Assembly: GCF_000025305.1 (NCBI RefSeq)
Contig: NC_013740.1
Span: forward strand, 124,001-188,000
Length of the DNA stretch: 64,000 bases
Direction of reading: 5' to 3'
DNA from: Acidaminococcus fermentans DSM 20731
Lineage (GTDB): Bacteria > Bacillota > Negativicutes > Acidaminococcales > Acidaminococcaceae
Each line of letters starts with the position of its first letter. Within the stretch, counting starts at the first letter, position 1. A program made the translations under genes and the position numbers. Under the pieces are notes generated by a model. The model searched no databases, was not told the origin of the DNA, and saw only the letters and a program-made list of their open reading frames with translations. Below are positions 1 through 8,077 of this stretch, piece after piece.

Positions 1-63
1 GGGGGCCAGCCGGCAGCGGTGGGGGCAAAGGGAGCAGGTAAGGATTTTCTCCGGGGCCGTCAT
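1..63 (-). CDS. amrS: AmmeMemoRadiSam system radical SAM enzyme, N-terminus (partial)
   Basis: Only the first 21 codons lie in the window; the rest runs off the left edge. The reading starts at an ATG that overlaps the TGA of the upstream MEMO-AMMECR1 gene (ATGA overlap), so the two are translationally coupled. The visible residues include CSLCPHRC, the Cys-x2-CPH-x-C signature at the start of the AmmeMemoRadiSam radical SAM proteins; this is not the SAM-cluster CxxxCxxC motif, which would come later. The physiological substrate of this family is unknown to me. The identification rests on one short motif plus the gene order. Confidence 0.7.
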   Translation of the reverse strand, partial: MTAPEKILTCSLCPHRCRLAP

Positions 64-1457
64 CTGTGTCTCACCACCTGGAACCGGAACAACTGGACTG
101 GCTCTGTGACCGCGATATTTCCTTTCTGACGGGCGATGGCAATCTGGTCACCAACGGTATCCACCCCGTCCAGATCGGGCAGCAGAAGGCCTCTCCGTTC
201 GTCCTGGGCGCTTTTCACAATGACACCGTACTTCCGGGGATCAAGCTGTTCCGGTCCGGAAACGGGTTCCGGGGTGGTGAGCACATCCACATTGTATTCC
301 AGATAGGGCAGTTCTTCCGGACGGACCGGCGGGAACCGGGGATCCCGGGTGGCGGCGGAGATCCCGTTCCGGAGGATTTCTTCCGCCAGGTTGTTCCGGG
401 TGGGCAGGAAGGTGCCGATACAGCCCCGGAGCTGGTCCCGGAGATGGAGGGACACAAAGGCCCCTGCCCGGGCGGAGAGCATTTCCGGCGGCAGTCCCTC
501 CGGCAGGGAAGGAATCTCCCGGTCTTTTACATACGTTTCCACCGCCAGCCGGGCCAGTTTCACATAGGGATCCTCCCGGGCGACCCGTTCCTCCCGTTGC
601 TTTTTTTCAGCGGCCAGCAGGGGTGACAGGAATTTTCTCCCGGGATCCGGCGCTCCCGGCAGGAAGGCGGCCACCCCGTAGCCCACGCCGAAGGGGCCTT
701 CATAGGACAGGAGACGGGCTTTCACATTCATCCCGTCCCAGGCGCCGGCCATGATCCAGAAAGACCGGAGACCGCATTCCGCGGCCCGGGTGCACAGGGA
801 ATGGTCCAGGGTCAGGAGCCGGAAAAAATCCCCCTGGCCCAGGGCTTCCGTACACTGCCGGTCGAAAACGGGGCCTTCGGGCACATAGCCGTAAGGACCG
901 TCTTCTTTCAGCTTGTGGGACAGATCCCCGCTGGCGATGAACACCGCCCGGCGGCCCAGTTTCTCCACTGCCTCCCGGATGCACCGGCCGAAGAGATAAT
1001 GGACATCGGGGCCCAGGCCGGACAGGCCGATCCGGACCACCTTCACCTTGTCCAGGGAACCGTATTTCCGGTAAAAATACAGGGGGATCATGGTACCGTG
1101 GTCCAGAGCCGGATCCCGTTCTCCCTCGAAACCGGCGGGGATCCCGGCTTCCCGGGCTTCCTCGGCAATCAGGGACGCCAGGTCCCGGTCATACCGGACG
1201 GACAGTTCCACCTGGGGAGCCCGGAACTGGGCGAAATCCCCCCGGGCTGTTGGGCCTGGGGCGATGTGGAAGTAATCCATGTACATTTCCCCATGGGGAC
1301 TGGTGATGATCAGGGTATCCGGCTGGAGACCGGCCGCCTTTTCCATGACCGTATCATAGGCGGCAATGGTTTTCCGGATTTTTTCCTCTTCCCCCTGTCC
1401 CACTTCCGGCAGGATGATGGGAGGGTGGGGGACTGCAAAAGAAGCAAGGATTGTCAT
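60..1457 (-). CDS. Fused MEMO-like / AMMECR1-domain protein (AmmeMemoRadiSam A/B fusion)
   Basis: This 465-residue protein joins two domains that are separate genes elsewhere. Residues 1 to about 270 form a MEMO/class III extradiol dioxygenase-like domain: it opens [20 protein letters not shown] and contains [24 protein letters not shown] and ASGDLSHKL, which supply the conserved His/Asp positions of the fold. From about residue 290 an AMMECR1 domain follows with the hallmark LRGCIGTF. The start was taken at the ATG directly before TILASF because the frame upstream lacks protein-like sequence. Its stop overlaps the start of a radical SAM partner, the third member of the AmmeMemoRadiSam set. 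No metal ligand set or substrate can be proven from sequence; the role is unknown. Confidence 0.88.
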   Translation of the reverse strand: MTILASFAVPHPPIILPEVGQGEEEKIRKTIAAYDTVMEKAAGLQPDTLIITSPHGEMYMDYFHIAPGPTARGDFAQFRAPQVELSVRYDRDLASLIAEEAREAGIPAGFEGERDPALDHGTMIPLYFYRKYGSLDKVKVVRIGLSGLGPDVHYLFGRCIREAVEKLGRRAVFIASGDLSHKLKEDGPYGYVPEGPVFDRQCTEALGQGDFFRLLTLDHSLCTRAAECGLRSFWIMAGAWDGMNVKARLLSYEGPFGVGYGVAAFLPGAPDPGRKFLSPLLAAEKKQREERVAREDPYVKLARLAVETYVKDREIPSLPEGLPPEMLSARAGAFVSLHLRDQLRGCIGTFLPTRNNLAEEILRNGISAATRDPRFPPVRPEELPYLEYNVDVLTTPEPVSGPEQLDPRKYGVIVKSAQDERRGLLLPDLDGVDTVGDQIAIARQKGNIAVTEPVQLFRFQVVRHR

Positions 1458-1490
1458 AGAAAACACCTCTCTTTTCTTTATTTTAGCACA

Positions 1491-1520
1491 GAAAAAGCTG
1501 CCGCATGGCGGCAGCCTTTT
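1491..1520 (-). terminator. Rho-independent terminator after the uracil-DNA glycosylase gene
   Basis: An 8-bp GC-rich stem (GCTGCCGC paired with GCGGCAGC) has a 3-nt loop. On the minus strand it is followed by five T residues. It separates the glycosylase gene from the MEMO-AMMECR1 gene, which therefore needs its own promoter. Confidence 0.8.
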
Positions 1521-2167
1521 CAGCTTCTTTTCCTGAACAACGCAAACAGATGCACCGGAGCACCGCTGTTCCAGCAGTACCCGGGACACTGTTCCTCCAC
1601 TTTGGCCTTTACGGCTTCCAGATCGTGGAACACGTCCCATTTGGCGGCGATCTGGGCCTGGCCGGTGAGACGGAGGAGATAGGAGGGATGGAAGGTGGCC
1701 AGGCAGGGGATCCCTTCTCCGGTGGTGAACCACTGGCCCCGCTCCCGGGTGATCCGGGCTTCCGGCCCTTTGAAATACCGGAGGGCCACACTGCCCAGGG
1801 CCAGGATCACTTTGGGCCGGAGCAGCCGGATTTCCTGTTCCAGCCACAGCCGGGCACAGAAGGATCCTTCTTCCACCGTAGGGGTCCGGTTCCCTCTGGG
1901 CCGGCATTTGATCACGTTGGTGGTGTAGATCCGGTCCCGGGTAATCCGGACGGACCAGAGGGCTTTGTCCAGCAGCTGGCCGCTGGGGCCGATGAGGGGA
2001 CAGCCGTAGTCATCCTCCACGCCGCCGGGGCCTTCGCCCACGATCATCAGGGGGCTCTCCAGGTTGCCGAACCAGCCCACCGGGGCCTGGCAGTCCTTGC
2101 GGAGCGGGCAGGCGGCACAATCCTCCAGCTGTTTCTTCAGTTCATCAAAGGTTTTTGCAGGTTCCAT
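1520..2167 (-). CDS. Uracil-DNA glycosylase, iron-sulfur family 4/5 type
   Basis: This 215-residue protein would remove uracil from DNA as the first step of base-excision repair. Visible family features are an N-terminal [10 protein letters not shown] cysteine pair (Fe-S ligand candidates), the catalytic-site motif [30 protein letters not shown] in the middle, and HPSYLLR near the C-terminus. The start chosen is the ATG of MEPAKTF, which has AAAGGAG upstream although with a rather long 12-nt spacing; longer readings run into a structured intergenic repeat. The C-terminal tail after about residue 195 is basic and not conserved in the family as I know it. Confidence 0.87.
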   Translation of the reverse strand: MEPAKTFDELKKQLEDCAACPLRKDCQAPVGWFGNLESPLMIVGEGPGGVEDDYGCPLIGPSGQLLDKALWSVRITRDRIYTTNVIKCRPRGNRTPTVEEGSFCARLWLEQEIRLLRPKVILALGSVALRYFKGPEARITRERGQWFTTGEGIPCLATFHPSYLLRLTGQAQIAAKWDVFHDLEAVKAKVEEQCPGYCWNSGAPVHLFALFRKRS

Positions 2168-2436
2168 GGGTTTTGATAGCTCCTTTGCAGAGCTGCCGTT
2201 GGCAGCTCGGTCATAAAGTGCTGCCAGGCAGCACCACAAGTCGGAAGTCCGGAGTCAGAAGCCTTAGGATAGAATCCGTCTTGCTGGATGGATTCTTCTG
2301 GCGGTGCAGAACCAGTGTCGAGGTTGTTCTGAGCAACTGTTTCGTGCAAAGGTTCTGCATGTTCAAAAATTTGCCTGCAAATTTGTCCTGGGGCTTCCGA
2401 CTTCTGACTTCTGACTCCCGACCAGGGCAGCGCCCT
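2168..2436. repeat. Structured intergenic repeat region
   Basis: No gene is visible here. The stretch contains hairpins around 2191-2209 and 2218-2234 (GTGCTGCCAGGCAGCAC). Outer arms built from TCGGAAGTC / GACTTCTGACTC type repeats (about 2239-2263 and 2393-2421) are mutually complementary. A nested pair GCAGAACC / GGTTCTGC lies between them. It belongs with the other hairpin-rich intergenic elements of this window. Confidence 0.6.
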
Positions 2437-2964
2437 TCAGGCGGCGCTGTCCTTTTCCTTCATCCTCTCCAAAAAGAATCCGGCCAGGAAGCCGGTGAAC
2501 AGACCGGTGGGGATGCCGATGGCGATCAGCACCGGCAGGTAGGAAAACAGGGCCGGGGTGCGCATAATGGCCACCGCCACCAGGATCTGGCCACAGTTGT
2601 GGAGAAAGGCGCCCAGGAGCCCTACCCCCACGGTGGAGAACCACTGGTGTTTCCGGGCCAGGGCCATGCCGGCGAAACTCAGGGCTGCCCCGCCCAGGCC
2701 GATCAGGAAGCCCGGGGTCAGGAGACCGGTGAACAGGAGGCCTGTGAGCAGGATCCGGCAGGTGAGGAAGAGGGCCGTTTTCCCGGGGCCGTACAGATAC
2801 AGGACGATGATGGTCACGGTGTTGGCCAGGCCCAGATGGGCGCCGGGCAGGGGCAGCAGCCAGGCCAGGCTGGTTTCCGCCAGCCGGAGGGCAATGGCGG
2901 CGGCCAGCAGGACCCCCAGCTGGGTCATTTCATGGATGGTGAGTTTATCGGAGGATGGCATCAT
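2437..2964 (-). CDS. Gx transporter family membrane protein (heptaprenyl diphosphate synthase component I-like)
   Basis: This 175-residue integral membrane protein has about five hydrophobic segments and the small-residue-rich stretches typical of the Gx transporter family, including PLPGAHLGLANTVTI near residues 37-51. The family is often found beside ApbE, NusG-domain-II proteins and polyprenyl synthases; no polyprenyl synthase follows here. I chose the ATG of MMPSS because GGAG lies 7 nt before it, whereas the earlier in-frame ATG is only one base from the same GGAG. It overlaps the end of the preceding gene by 20 bp, so the two are probably cotranslated. Substrate unknown. Confidence 0.8.
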   Translation of the reverse strand: MMPSSDKLTIHEMTQLGVLLAAAIALRLAETSLAWLLPLPGAHLGLANTVTIIVLYLYGPGKTALFLTCRILLTGLLFTGLLTPGFLIGLGGAALSFAGMALARKHQWFSTVGVGLLGAFLHNCGQILVAVAIMRTPALFSYLPVLIAIGIPTGLFTGFLAGFFLERMKEKDSAA

Positions 2965-3322
2965 GATCATTCTCCTTTGCAGCAGTGGTGAGGGTCACCA
3001 GGACTTTTTCCGGTACGCAGGCGATGGTCTGGCCGGACTGGGTGATCTTCCCCTGACGGACGCAGACCTGGTCCGGACAGGGAGAGGACAGGACCCGTCC
3101 CCCTTCCCGGTCGTAGACAATGACCACTTCACCATGTTCCGTGGGGACCATCAGCTTGGTTTCCGAGGTGACTTTTTTCAGTTCGATCCGCTGGATCACC
3201 TGCTGGTCCTGCCGGACCACCAGGACTTTATCCCTGTCAGAGGTCCGGGAACGGAACAGGAACCAGCTGCCCAGGGCCAGCAGGGCCAGTCCCAGGATCA
3301 GCCAAAAATCATTCTTGCGCAT
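2945..3322 (-). CDS. NusG domain II-containing protein
   Basis: This 125-residue protein begins with one membrane anchor (about residues 5-22, ILGLALLALGSWFLF) and continues as a beta-rich domain. Residues around CPDQVCVRQGKI and QTIACVPEKVLV match the NusG domain II (DUF1312-like) family. Such proteins frequently accompany ApbE, Gx transporter and Rnf genes, as here. There is a good Shine-Dalgarno (GAGGAG) before the ATG. The function is not established; an accessory role in flavoprotein or quinone-related membrane assembly is only inferred from the neighbourhood. Confidence 0.82.
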   Translation of the reverse strand: MRKNDFWLILGLALLALGSWFLFRSRTSDRDKVLVVRQDQQVIQRIELKKVTSETKLMVPTEHGEVVIVYDREGGRVLSSPCPDQVCVRQGKITQSGQTIACVPEKVLVTLTTAAKENDHDAILR

Positions 3323-3331
3323 AGGGTCTCC

Positions 3332-4333
3332 TCACTTTTCCGGGGTATAGATGGCTTTCAGGCCGGAGGACAGGAAGGTCTTCCCGTCCTGGTCCACGTA
3401 GAGCATTTCCAGGTTGGGATTGTCTTCCACCAGGGCCATGGCCTTGTCTTCCGGCAGGACGAACAGCAGGGTGGAATAGTAGTCTGCCCAGAAGGCGGAG
3501 CGGGTGACCACGGTGACGGAACGGGCGTGCCAGGCGGGCCAGCCGGTATGGGGATCCAGGATATGGTGGTACCGTTTCCCGTCCACTTCATAGTACCGCT
3601 GGTAGTCCCCGCTGGTGGCAATGGCCGTACCGTCCTTTACCGCCAGGGTCCCGATGATCCGCTGGGGATTCCGGGGATCCTGGACCCCGATCTTCCAGGG
3701 ACTGCCGTCTTCCTTGGTGCCCAGGACCTTGATGTTGCCTCCTGCATTGATCAGGGCGGTCTTCACCCGTTTGTCCCGGCTCAACAGGTCCGCAGTCTGT
3801 TCCACGGCGTAGCCTTTGGCTACCGCACCCAGATCCAGCTGGGCTCCCGGGGCCAGGGTCACCGTATTGGCGGCGGTATCCACCGTATAGGTCCCGGGGC
3901 CGGTTCTGGCCAGGGCCCGGGCGATTTCCTCCTGGCCGGGGACGGTCCTGGCTTCCTTGTGGGCATTCCAGACCTGGATCACCGGTCCCAGGGACAGGTC
4001 CAGATCCCGGTTCCCCATGGGCTGTACCTTGCTCAGGATGTCCATGAGATAGGGGGAGGCCTTGTGAGGTCCCTGACCGGCACTCTGGTTCACGGCATAC
4101 AGGTCTTCCGGTCCCTGTTCCGTGTAGGGGTCCGTCTGGTTGGCAATGGTCTGGAACAGCTGGAAGGCGTCGCTGGTGGCGGCTGCCAGGTCCTTTTTGC
4201 TGTCACCGGTGGTGGTGATGGTCACGATGGTGTCCATCATGAACCGGGTGTCTTCCTGTTTTTCGGTTTGAAAAAAGCAGCCTGCACAAGTCAGGCTGCT
4301 GAAAACCAGAAGCGATGCTAACAGTTTTTTCAT
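3332..4333 (-). CDS. apbE: FAD:protein FMN transferase (lipoprotein)
   Basis: ApbE uses FAD to attach FMN covalently to threonines of target proteins such as RnfG and RnfD. The 333-residue product has a lipoprotein signal ending in LTCAGC, placing it on the outer face of the cytoplasmic membrane. It shows MMDTIVTIT, a central GAVAKGYAVEQTADLL, and HILDPHTGWPA near residue 260, all family signatures. It starts 13 bp after rnfB in the same direction, so it probably belongs to the rnf transcript, next to its likely substrates. Confidence 0.95.
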   Translation of the reverse strand: MKKLLASLLVFSSLTCAGCFFQTEKQEDTRFMMDTIVTITTTGDSKKDLAAATSDAFQLFQTIANQTDPYTEQGPEDLYAVNQSAGQGPHKASPYLMDILSKVQPMGNRDLDLSLGPVIQVWNAHKEARTVPGQEEIARALARTGPGTYTVDTAANTVTLAPGAQLDLGAVAKGYAVEQTADLLSRDKRVKTALINAGGNIKVLGTKEDGSPWKIGVQDPRNPQRIIGTLAVKDGTAIATSGDYQRYYEVDGKRYHHILDPHTGWPAWHARSVTVVTRSAFWADYYSTLLFVLPEDKAMALVEDNPNLEMLYVDQDGKTFLSSGLKAIYTPEK

Positions 4334-4345
4334 GGAATCCTCGAT

Positions 4346-5263
4346 TTATTTCTGCTTTTGGGCCTGGGCGGAAGGGCACTGATCGGCCATGGCGCAGCAG
4401 GCGCAACCGGTGGGTTCCGGTTTGGCGGGAGCTTCCGGGGTGCCGGTTACCGGGTTGATCTTCACCAGGCACTTCCGGGGGCACTTCATGGTGCACAGGC
4501 CGCAGCCCACGCATTTGTCGTAGTCGATGACCGGGATGCTGCCGTTGGGCGTATCTTCCAGGGTGATGGCCTGTTTGGGGCAGGTCTTCACGCAGATGCC
4601 GCAGCTGATGCAGGACACCTTGCAGTCGGTCATGGCAGCTTTGCCCTTTTCCCGGTTGTTGCACTGTACCAGGACTTTCTTGTCCGCCGGGATCATTTCG
4701 ATCAGCAGCTGCGGGCAGGCTTTGGAGCAGGCGCCGCAGCTGACACATTTGTTGTAGTCGAATTCAGGCAGGCCGTTTTCGCCGATCTTCAGAGCGCCGA
4801 AGTTGCAGGCGTCCACGCAGGCGCCGTCCCCGAAGCAGCCGAAGTTGCACTGGCCGGGGCCGCCGGCATTGGCAGCCTTCACATAGCAGTTCTTGATGCC
4901 TTCCCGGTTGGCGATCGGGGTCCGGTTGGCGGTGCAGCCGTTGCAGTGGAGACGGGGGATGCTCCGGACGGCGTTTTCGTCATCGTTGCTTTCCACACCC
5001 ATCACAGCGGCAATGGCTTTCTTGTTTTCTGCGCTGCAGACCACGCATTTGGTGGCGTCTTTTTCCTGTCCGGAAACAATGGCGTCAGCCAGAGCGCCGC
5101 AGCCGGCAAACCCGCACCCGCCGCAGTTGGCGCCGGGCAGCAGGTTGGTGATTTCCCCGATCCGGGGATCTTCTTCAACGGCAAATTTCTTGCTGGCCGT
5201 AGCCAGTACCAGGCCGAACACGCCGCCCAGCACTGCGACCAGAATCACAGCAGTTGTAATCAT
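4346..5263 (-). CDS. rnfB: Rnf complex subunit B, ferredoxin-type
   Basis: RnfB is the iron-sulfur entry subunit of the ferredoxin:NAD+ oxidoreductase. The 305-residue product has an N-terminal membrane helix (about residues 3-22). A four-Cys domain with NCGGCGFAGCGALADAI follows at about residues 46-62. A long Cys-rich part carries several 4Fe-4S motifs, including CVSCGACSKACP, CISCGICVKTCP and CVGCGLCTMKCP. A short extra Cys cluster (CACCAMADQC) sits near the C-terminus. It lies between rnfA and apbE with AGGAG ahead of the ATG. Confidence 0.96.
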   Translation of the reverse strand: MITTAVILVAVLGGVFGLVLATASKKFAVEEDPRIGEITNLLPGANCGGCGFAGCGALADAIVSGQEKDATKCVVCSAENKKAIAAVMGVESNDDENAVRSIPRLHCNGCTANRTPIANREGIKNCYVKAANAGGPGQCNFGCFGDGACVDACNFGALKIGENGLPEFDYNKCVSCGACSKACPQLLIEMIPADKKVLVQCNNREKGKAAMTDCKVSCISCGICVKTCPKQAITLEDTPNGSIPVIDYDKCVGCGLCTMKCPRKCLVKINPVTGTPEAPAKPEPTGCACCAMADQCPSAQAQKQK

Positions 5264-5280
5264 AATTTTCAGCTCCTAAC

Positions 5281-5856
5281 TCAATGGATGCCGCTCATCC
5301 CCATCATGGAAATGGACATGCAGCTGGCGGTGATCAAGGCAATGGGAAGGTTCTGGAGGCATTTGGGCAGGGCCTTTTCGTCCAGACGTTCACGGATGCA
5401 GGAGAACAGCAGGATGGCCATGGTGTAACCGATGGACGTACCGATGGAGTTCACGCAGGAATCCAGGAAGCTGTAGTTGCTTTCCACGTTGATCAGCGCA
5501 ATACCCAGGATGGCGCAGTTGGTGGTGATCAGAGGCAGGTAGATACCCATGGCCTTGTGCAGGGAGGGCATGGCCTTTTTCATGAACATTTCAACCAGCT
5601 GTACCAGGGTGGCGATGGCCAGGATGAAGACCAGGGTCTTCAGGTATTCCAGGTGATAGGGCACCAGGAGCAGATGATAGCAGGCGTAGGACAGCATGGT
5701 GGACAGCAGCATTACGAAGGATACGGCAGCACTCATGCCCACGGAGTTCTTGAAGTTCTTGGAAACCCCCAGGAAGGAGCACATCCCCAGGAACCGGGAC
5801 AAGATGATGTTGGAAACGAAAATGGAACTGAAGAGAATGCCGAAAGTACTATGCAT
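5281..5856 (-). CDS. rnfA: Rnf complex subunit A
   Basis: This 191-residue polytopic membrane protein is one of the two paralogous core subunits (RnfA/RnfE) that form the transmembrane centre of the ion-translocating ferredoxin:NAD+ oxidoreductase. It shows about six hydrophobic helices and the conserved NIILSRFLGMCSFLGVS near the N-terminus, plus TTNCAILGIAL in the middle with the Cys implicated in the membrane Fe-S centre. The start at MHSTFG is supported by AGAGGTG upstream. It overlaps the rnfE stop by 8 bp. Confidence 0.96.
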   Translation of the reverse strand: MHSTFGILFSSIFVSNIILSRFLGMCSFLGVSKNFKNSVGMSAAVSFVMLLSTMLSYACYHLLLVPYHLEYLKTLVFILAIATLVQLVEMFMKKAMPSLHKAMGIYLPLITTNCAILGIALINVESNYSFLDSCVNSIGTSIGYTMAILLFSCIRERLDEKALPKCLQNLPIALITASCMSISMMGMSGIH

Positions 5857-6445
5857 TGTGAGCACCTCTTTCTTTGAAGTAGTTGACCGCAGCGAAGACA
5901 AAGCCCATGGTCAGGAAAGCGCCGGCCGGCAGGATGAAGATCAGGACCGGCTGATAGGCGGCGGGCAGGACGGCATGGTCGAACAGTTTGCCGGCTCCCA
6001 CCAGTTCCCGGAAGAAGGCGATGCAGCTCAGGGCGAAGGTGAAGCCGATGCCCATGCCGATGGCGTCCATGGCGGAATCAATGACTCCGTGGTCGCAGGC
6101 GAAGGCTTCCGCACGGCCCAGAACGATACAGTTAACAACGATCAGAGGAACGAATACGCCCAGGGCTGCATACAGCGCCGGAACGAAAGCGTTCATCAGC
6201 ATTTCCAGTACGGTTACCACGGAAGCGATAACCACGATGTAGCAGGGGATGTGGATCTGGTCCGGAATCAGTTTCCGGATGGCGGCGATGATCATGTTGG
6301 TGAATACCAGCACGAAGGTAAAGGCGCAGCCCATACCGATGGCGTTGGTCAGAGAAGTACTGGTGGCCAGGGACGGACACACACCCAGCAGCTGGACGAA
6401 CAACGGGTTTTCCTTAATGATACCTTTGGTCAATTCATGCAGCAT
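5849..6445 (-). CDS. rnfE: Rnf complex subunit E
   Basis: This 198-residue polytopic protein is the partner of RnfA in the membrane core. It carries KENPLFVQLLGVCPSLA at the N-terminus, with a Cys in the position equivalent to the RnfA CSFLG motif, and VNCIVLGRAEAFA in the centre. Length and hydropathy match the family. It starts 5 bp after the rnfG stop and overlaps rnfA, consistent with stoichiometric coupled translation. Confidence 0.96.
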   Translation of the reverse strand: MLHELTKGIIKENPLFVQLLGVCPSLATSTSLTNAIGMGCAFTFVLVFTNMIIAAIRKLIPDQIHIPCYIVVIASVVTVLEMLMNAFVPALYAALGVFVPLIVVNCIVLGRAEAFACDHGVIDSAMDAIGMGIGFTFALSCIAFFRELVGAGKLFDHAVLPAAYQPVLIFILPAGAFLTMGFVFAAVNYFKERGAHNA

Positions 6446-6450
6446 CTCGA

Positions 6451-7020
6451 TCAGTCCTTTCCGTTGGCATGATTTTTCATGTAGTCTTCCCGGGCGGCAT
6501 TGACGCCGGTGACCACAGCTCTGGAGGTGATGGTTGCTGCCGTGATGGCCTTGATTTCATTGGGCTTGGCCGGTTCCTGTTTGGTGACGGCCAGGGCATC
6601 CTTCAGGGCTTTGCCCTTGAACTGGGCCTGCCATTCCGGTTCCGTACTCTTGGCACCCAGGCCAGGAGTTTCACTGTGGTTCATGACTTTGATCCCGGTG
6701 ATCTTGTCCCCGTTCTTGGAGATGCCCACCATCAGGGTCACTTTTCCGCCGTACCCGCTGGGGGTTACGGTGTAGATGTAGCCGTTGGGTTTGCCGTCCT
6801 TGGAGGACTGCTGCACATCGGTGATCAGGCCGCCGGGAGCCGGCAGTTTCTTCAGATCGCCCAGCTCCGGCAGTACCACCTTGTAGGCGGCCCGGGTATC
6901 GGCTTCATGTTTCTTGGCAATGGTATCCTTGGTCCCTTCGTTGGCGGCGGCCACAAGACCTACGCTGACGCCGCAGATAATTGCCAGGATGCCGGTGTAT
7001 TTAACAAAGAGGTTGCTCAT
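6451..7020 (-). CDS. rnfG: Rnf complex subunit G, FMN-binding
   Basis: RnfG carries covalently bound FMN on the outer face of the membrane. The 189-residue product has an N-terminal membrane anchor (about residues 8-25) and an FMN-binding domain with HSETPGLGAK at about residue 115. The flavinylation motif near residue 162 reads TAATITS, a variant of the usual SGAT-x-T/S, so the second Thr of TAAT is the expected attachment site. The ATG overlaps the rnfD stop (ATGA). Confidence 0.95.
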   Translation of the reverse strand: MSNLFVKYTGILAIICGVSVGLVAAANEGTKDTIAKKHEADTRAAYKVVLPELGDLKKLPAPGGLITDVQQSSKDGKPNGYIYTVTPSGYGGKVTLMVGISKNGDKITGIKVMNHSETPGLGAKSTEPEWQAQFKGKALKDALAVTKQEPAKPNEIKAITAATITSRAVVTGVNAAREDYMKNHANGKD

Positions 7021-8057
7021 TTTTTCTGACCTCCTCCGAAGGATACGTTCCGAACGAAACGGTCAATCATGGGAGTGACCATGTTCATCATCAGGATGGA
7101 ATAGCACACGCCTTCCGTGTAGCTGCCCCGCAGACGGATCAGGGAAGTCAGGACACCCAGACCAATGGCATAGATGATCTTGCCTTTTTTGGTGATGGGG
7201 GAGGTGACCCAGTCAGTGGCCATGAAGAAGGCACCGATCATCAGGCCGCCAGCGAACAGATGGTACAGCGGGAAAGTGGAGGGATACCCCATCACAGCCC
7301 CGTAGATCCCGGTGAGAACGGCTACCGTGGCCAGATAAAACACGGGGATCCGCCAGTCAATGAGCTTTTTCCAGATCAGGTACAGGCCGCCCAGGACCAG
7401 AGCCGGTACGCAGGTTTCACCCAGGGAACCGCCCACATTGCCCATGAAGAGATCGGACAGGGGAGGCAGCTGGGAGGCGGCGGCACCGCCGGCCTGCCAT
7501 ACTTTTTCCGTCATCCGCATCACGGCCAGCGGCGTGGCAGCGGTGGTGGCATCAGCCCCGGCCGTGGCAGCCGTAACGGCAGCCGCTTTGGTGGCGGGGA
7601 TGACCCAGGTGGTCATCTGCTGGGGGAAAGAAGCCAGCAGGATGGCACGGCCGATATGGGCCGGGTTGAAGATGTTCTTGCCCAAGCCGCCGAAAATGGC
7701 TTTGCCGATGACCACGGCGAACATGCCGCCCAGGACAGCCATGTAGCTGGGCAGGGAAGCCGGCAGGCACAGGGCCAGCAGCAGACCGGTCAGGGCAGCG
7801 GAACCGTCTTTGACGGTGTCTTTCTTCACGCCCATGACCTTGTTGGCCAGCTTTTCAAAGATAATGGCAGAAAGCACGCAGCATACGATCACCCGGACCG
7901 CATCCACGCGGAAATAATAGACAGAAGCCAGGACAGCCGGTACCAGTGCCAGGATGACTTCCCGCATGGACTTGCTGATGGTGAGCCCACAGTGCATGTG
8001 GGGAGACGAGGAAACGAGAACCAGCGGTTTCGGTTCTTTAATAGGTTCCATAATCAA
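7017..8057 (-). CDS. rnfD: Rnf complex subunit D, FMN-binding membrane protein
   Basis: This 346-residue membrane protein has about eight to ten hydrophobic helices and carries the second covalent FMN of the complex. The attachment motif near residue 172 reads AATPLA, matching the family (S/T)GAT-P-L with the Thr retained. The start is probably the TTG at 8057: AAAGGA lies 7 nt before it, whereas the next ATG (two codons in) is 13 nt away. Both give nearly the same protein. It follows rnfC by 20 bp. Confidence 0.95.
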   Translation of the reverse strand: MIMEPIKEPKPLVLVSSSPHMHCGLTISKSMREVILALVPAVLASVYYFRVDAVRVIVCCVLSAIIFEKLANKVMGVKKDTVKDGSAALTGLLLALCLPASLPSYMAVLGGMFAVVIGKAIFGGLGKNIFNPAHIGRAILLASFPQQMTTWVIPATKAAAVTAATAGADATTAATPLAVMRMTEKVWQAGGAAASQLPPLSDLFMGNVGGSLGETCVPALVLGGLYLIWKKLIDWRIPVFYLATVAVLTGIYGAVMGYPSTFPLYHLFAGGLMIGAFFMATDWVTSPITKKGKIIYAIGLGVLTSLIRLRGSYTEGVCYSILMMNMVTPMIDRFVRNVSFGGGQKK

Positions 8058-8077
8058 TATCCAGTCCTTTCGCGAAA

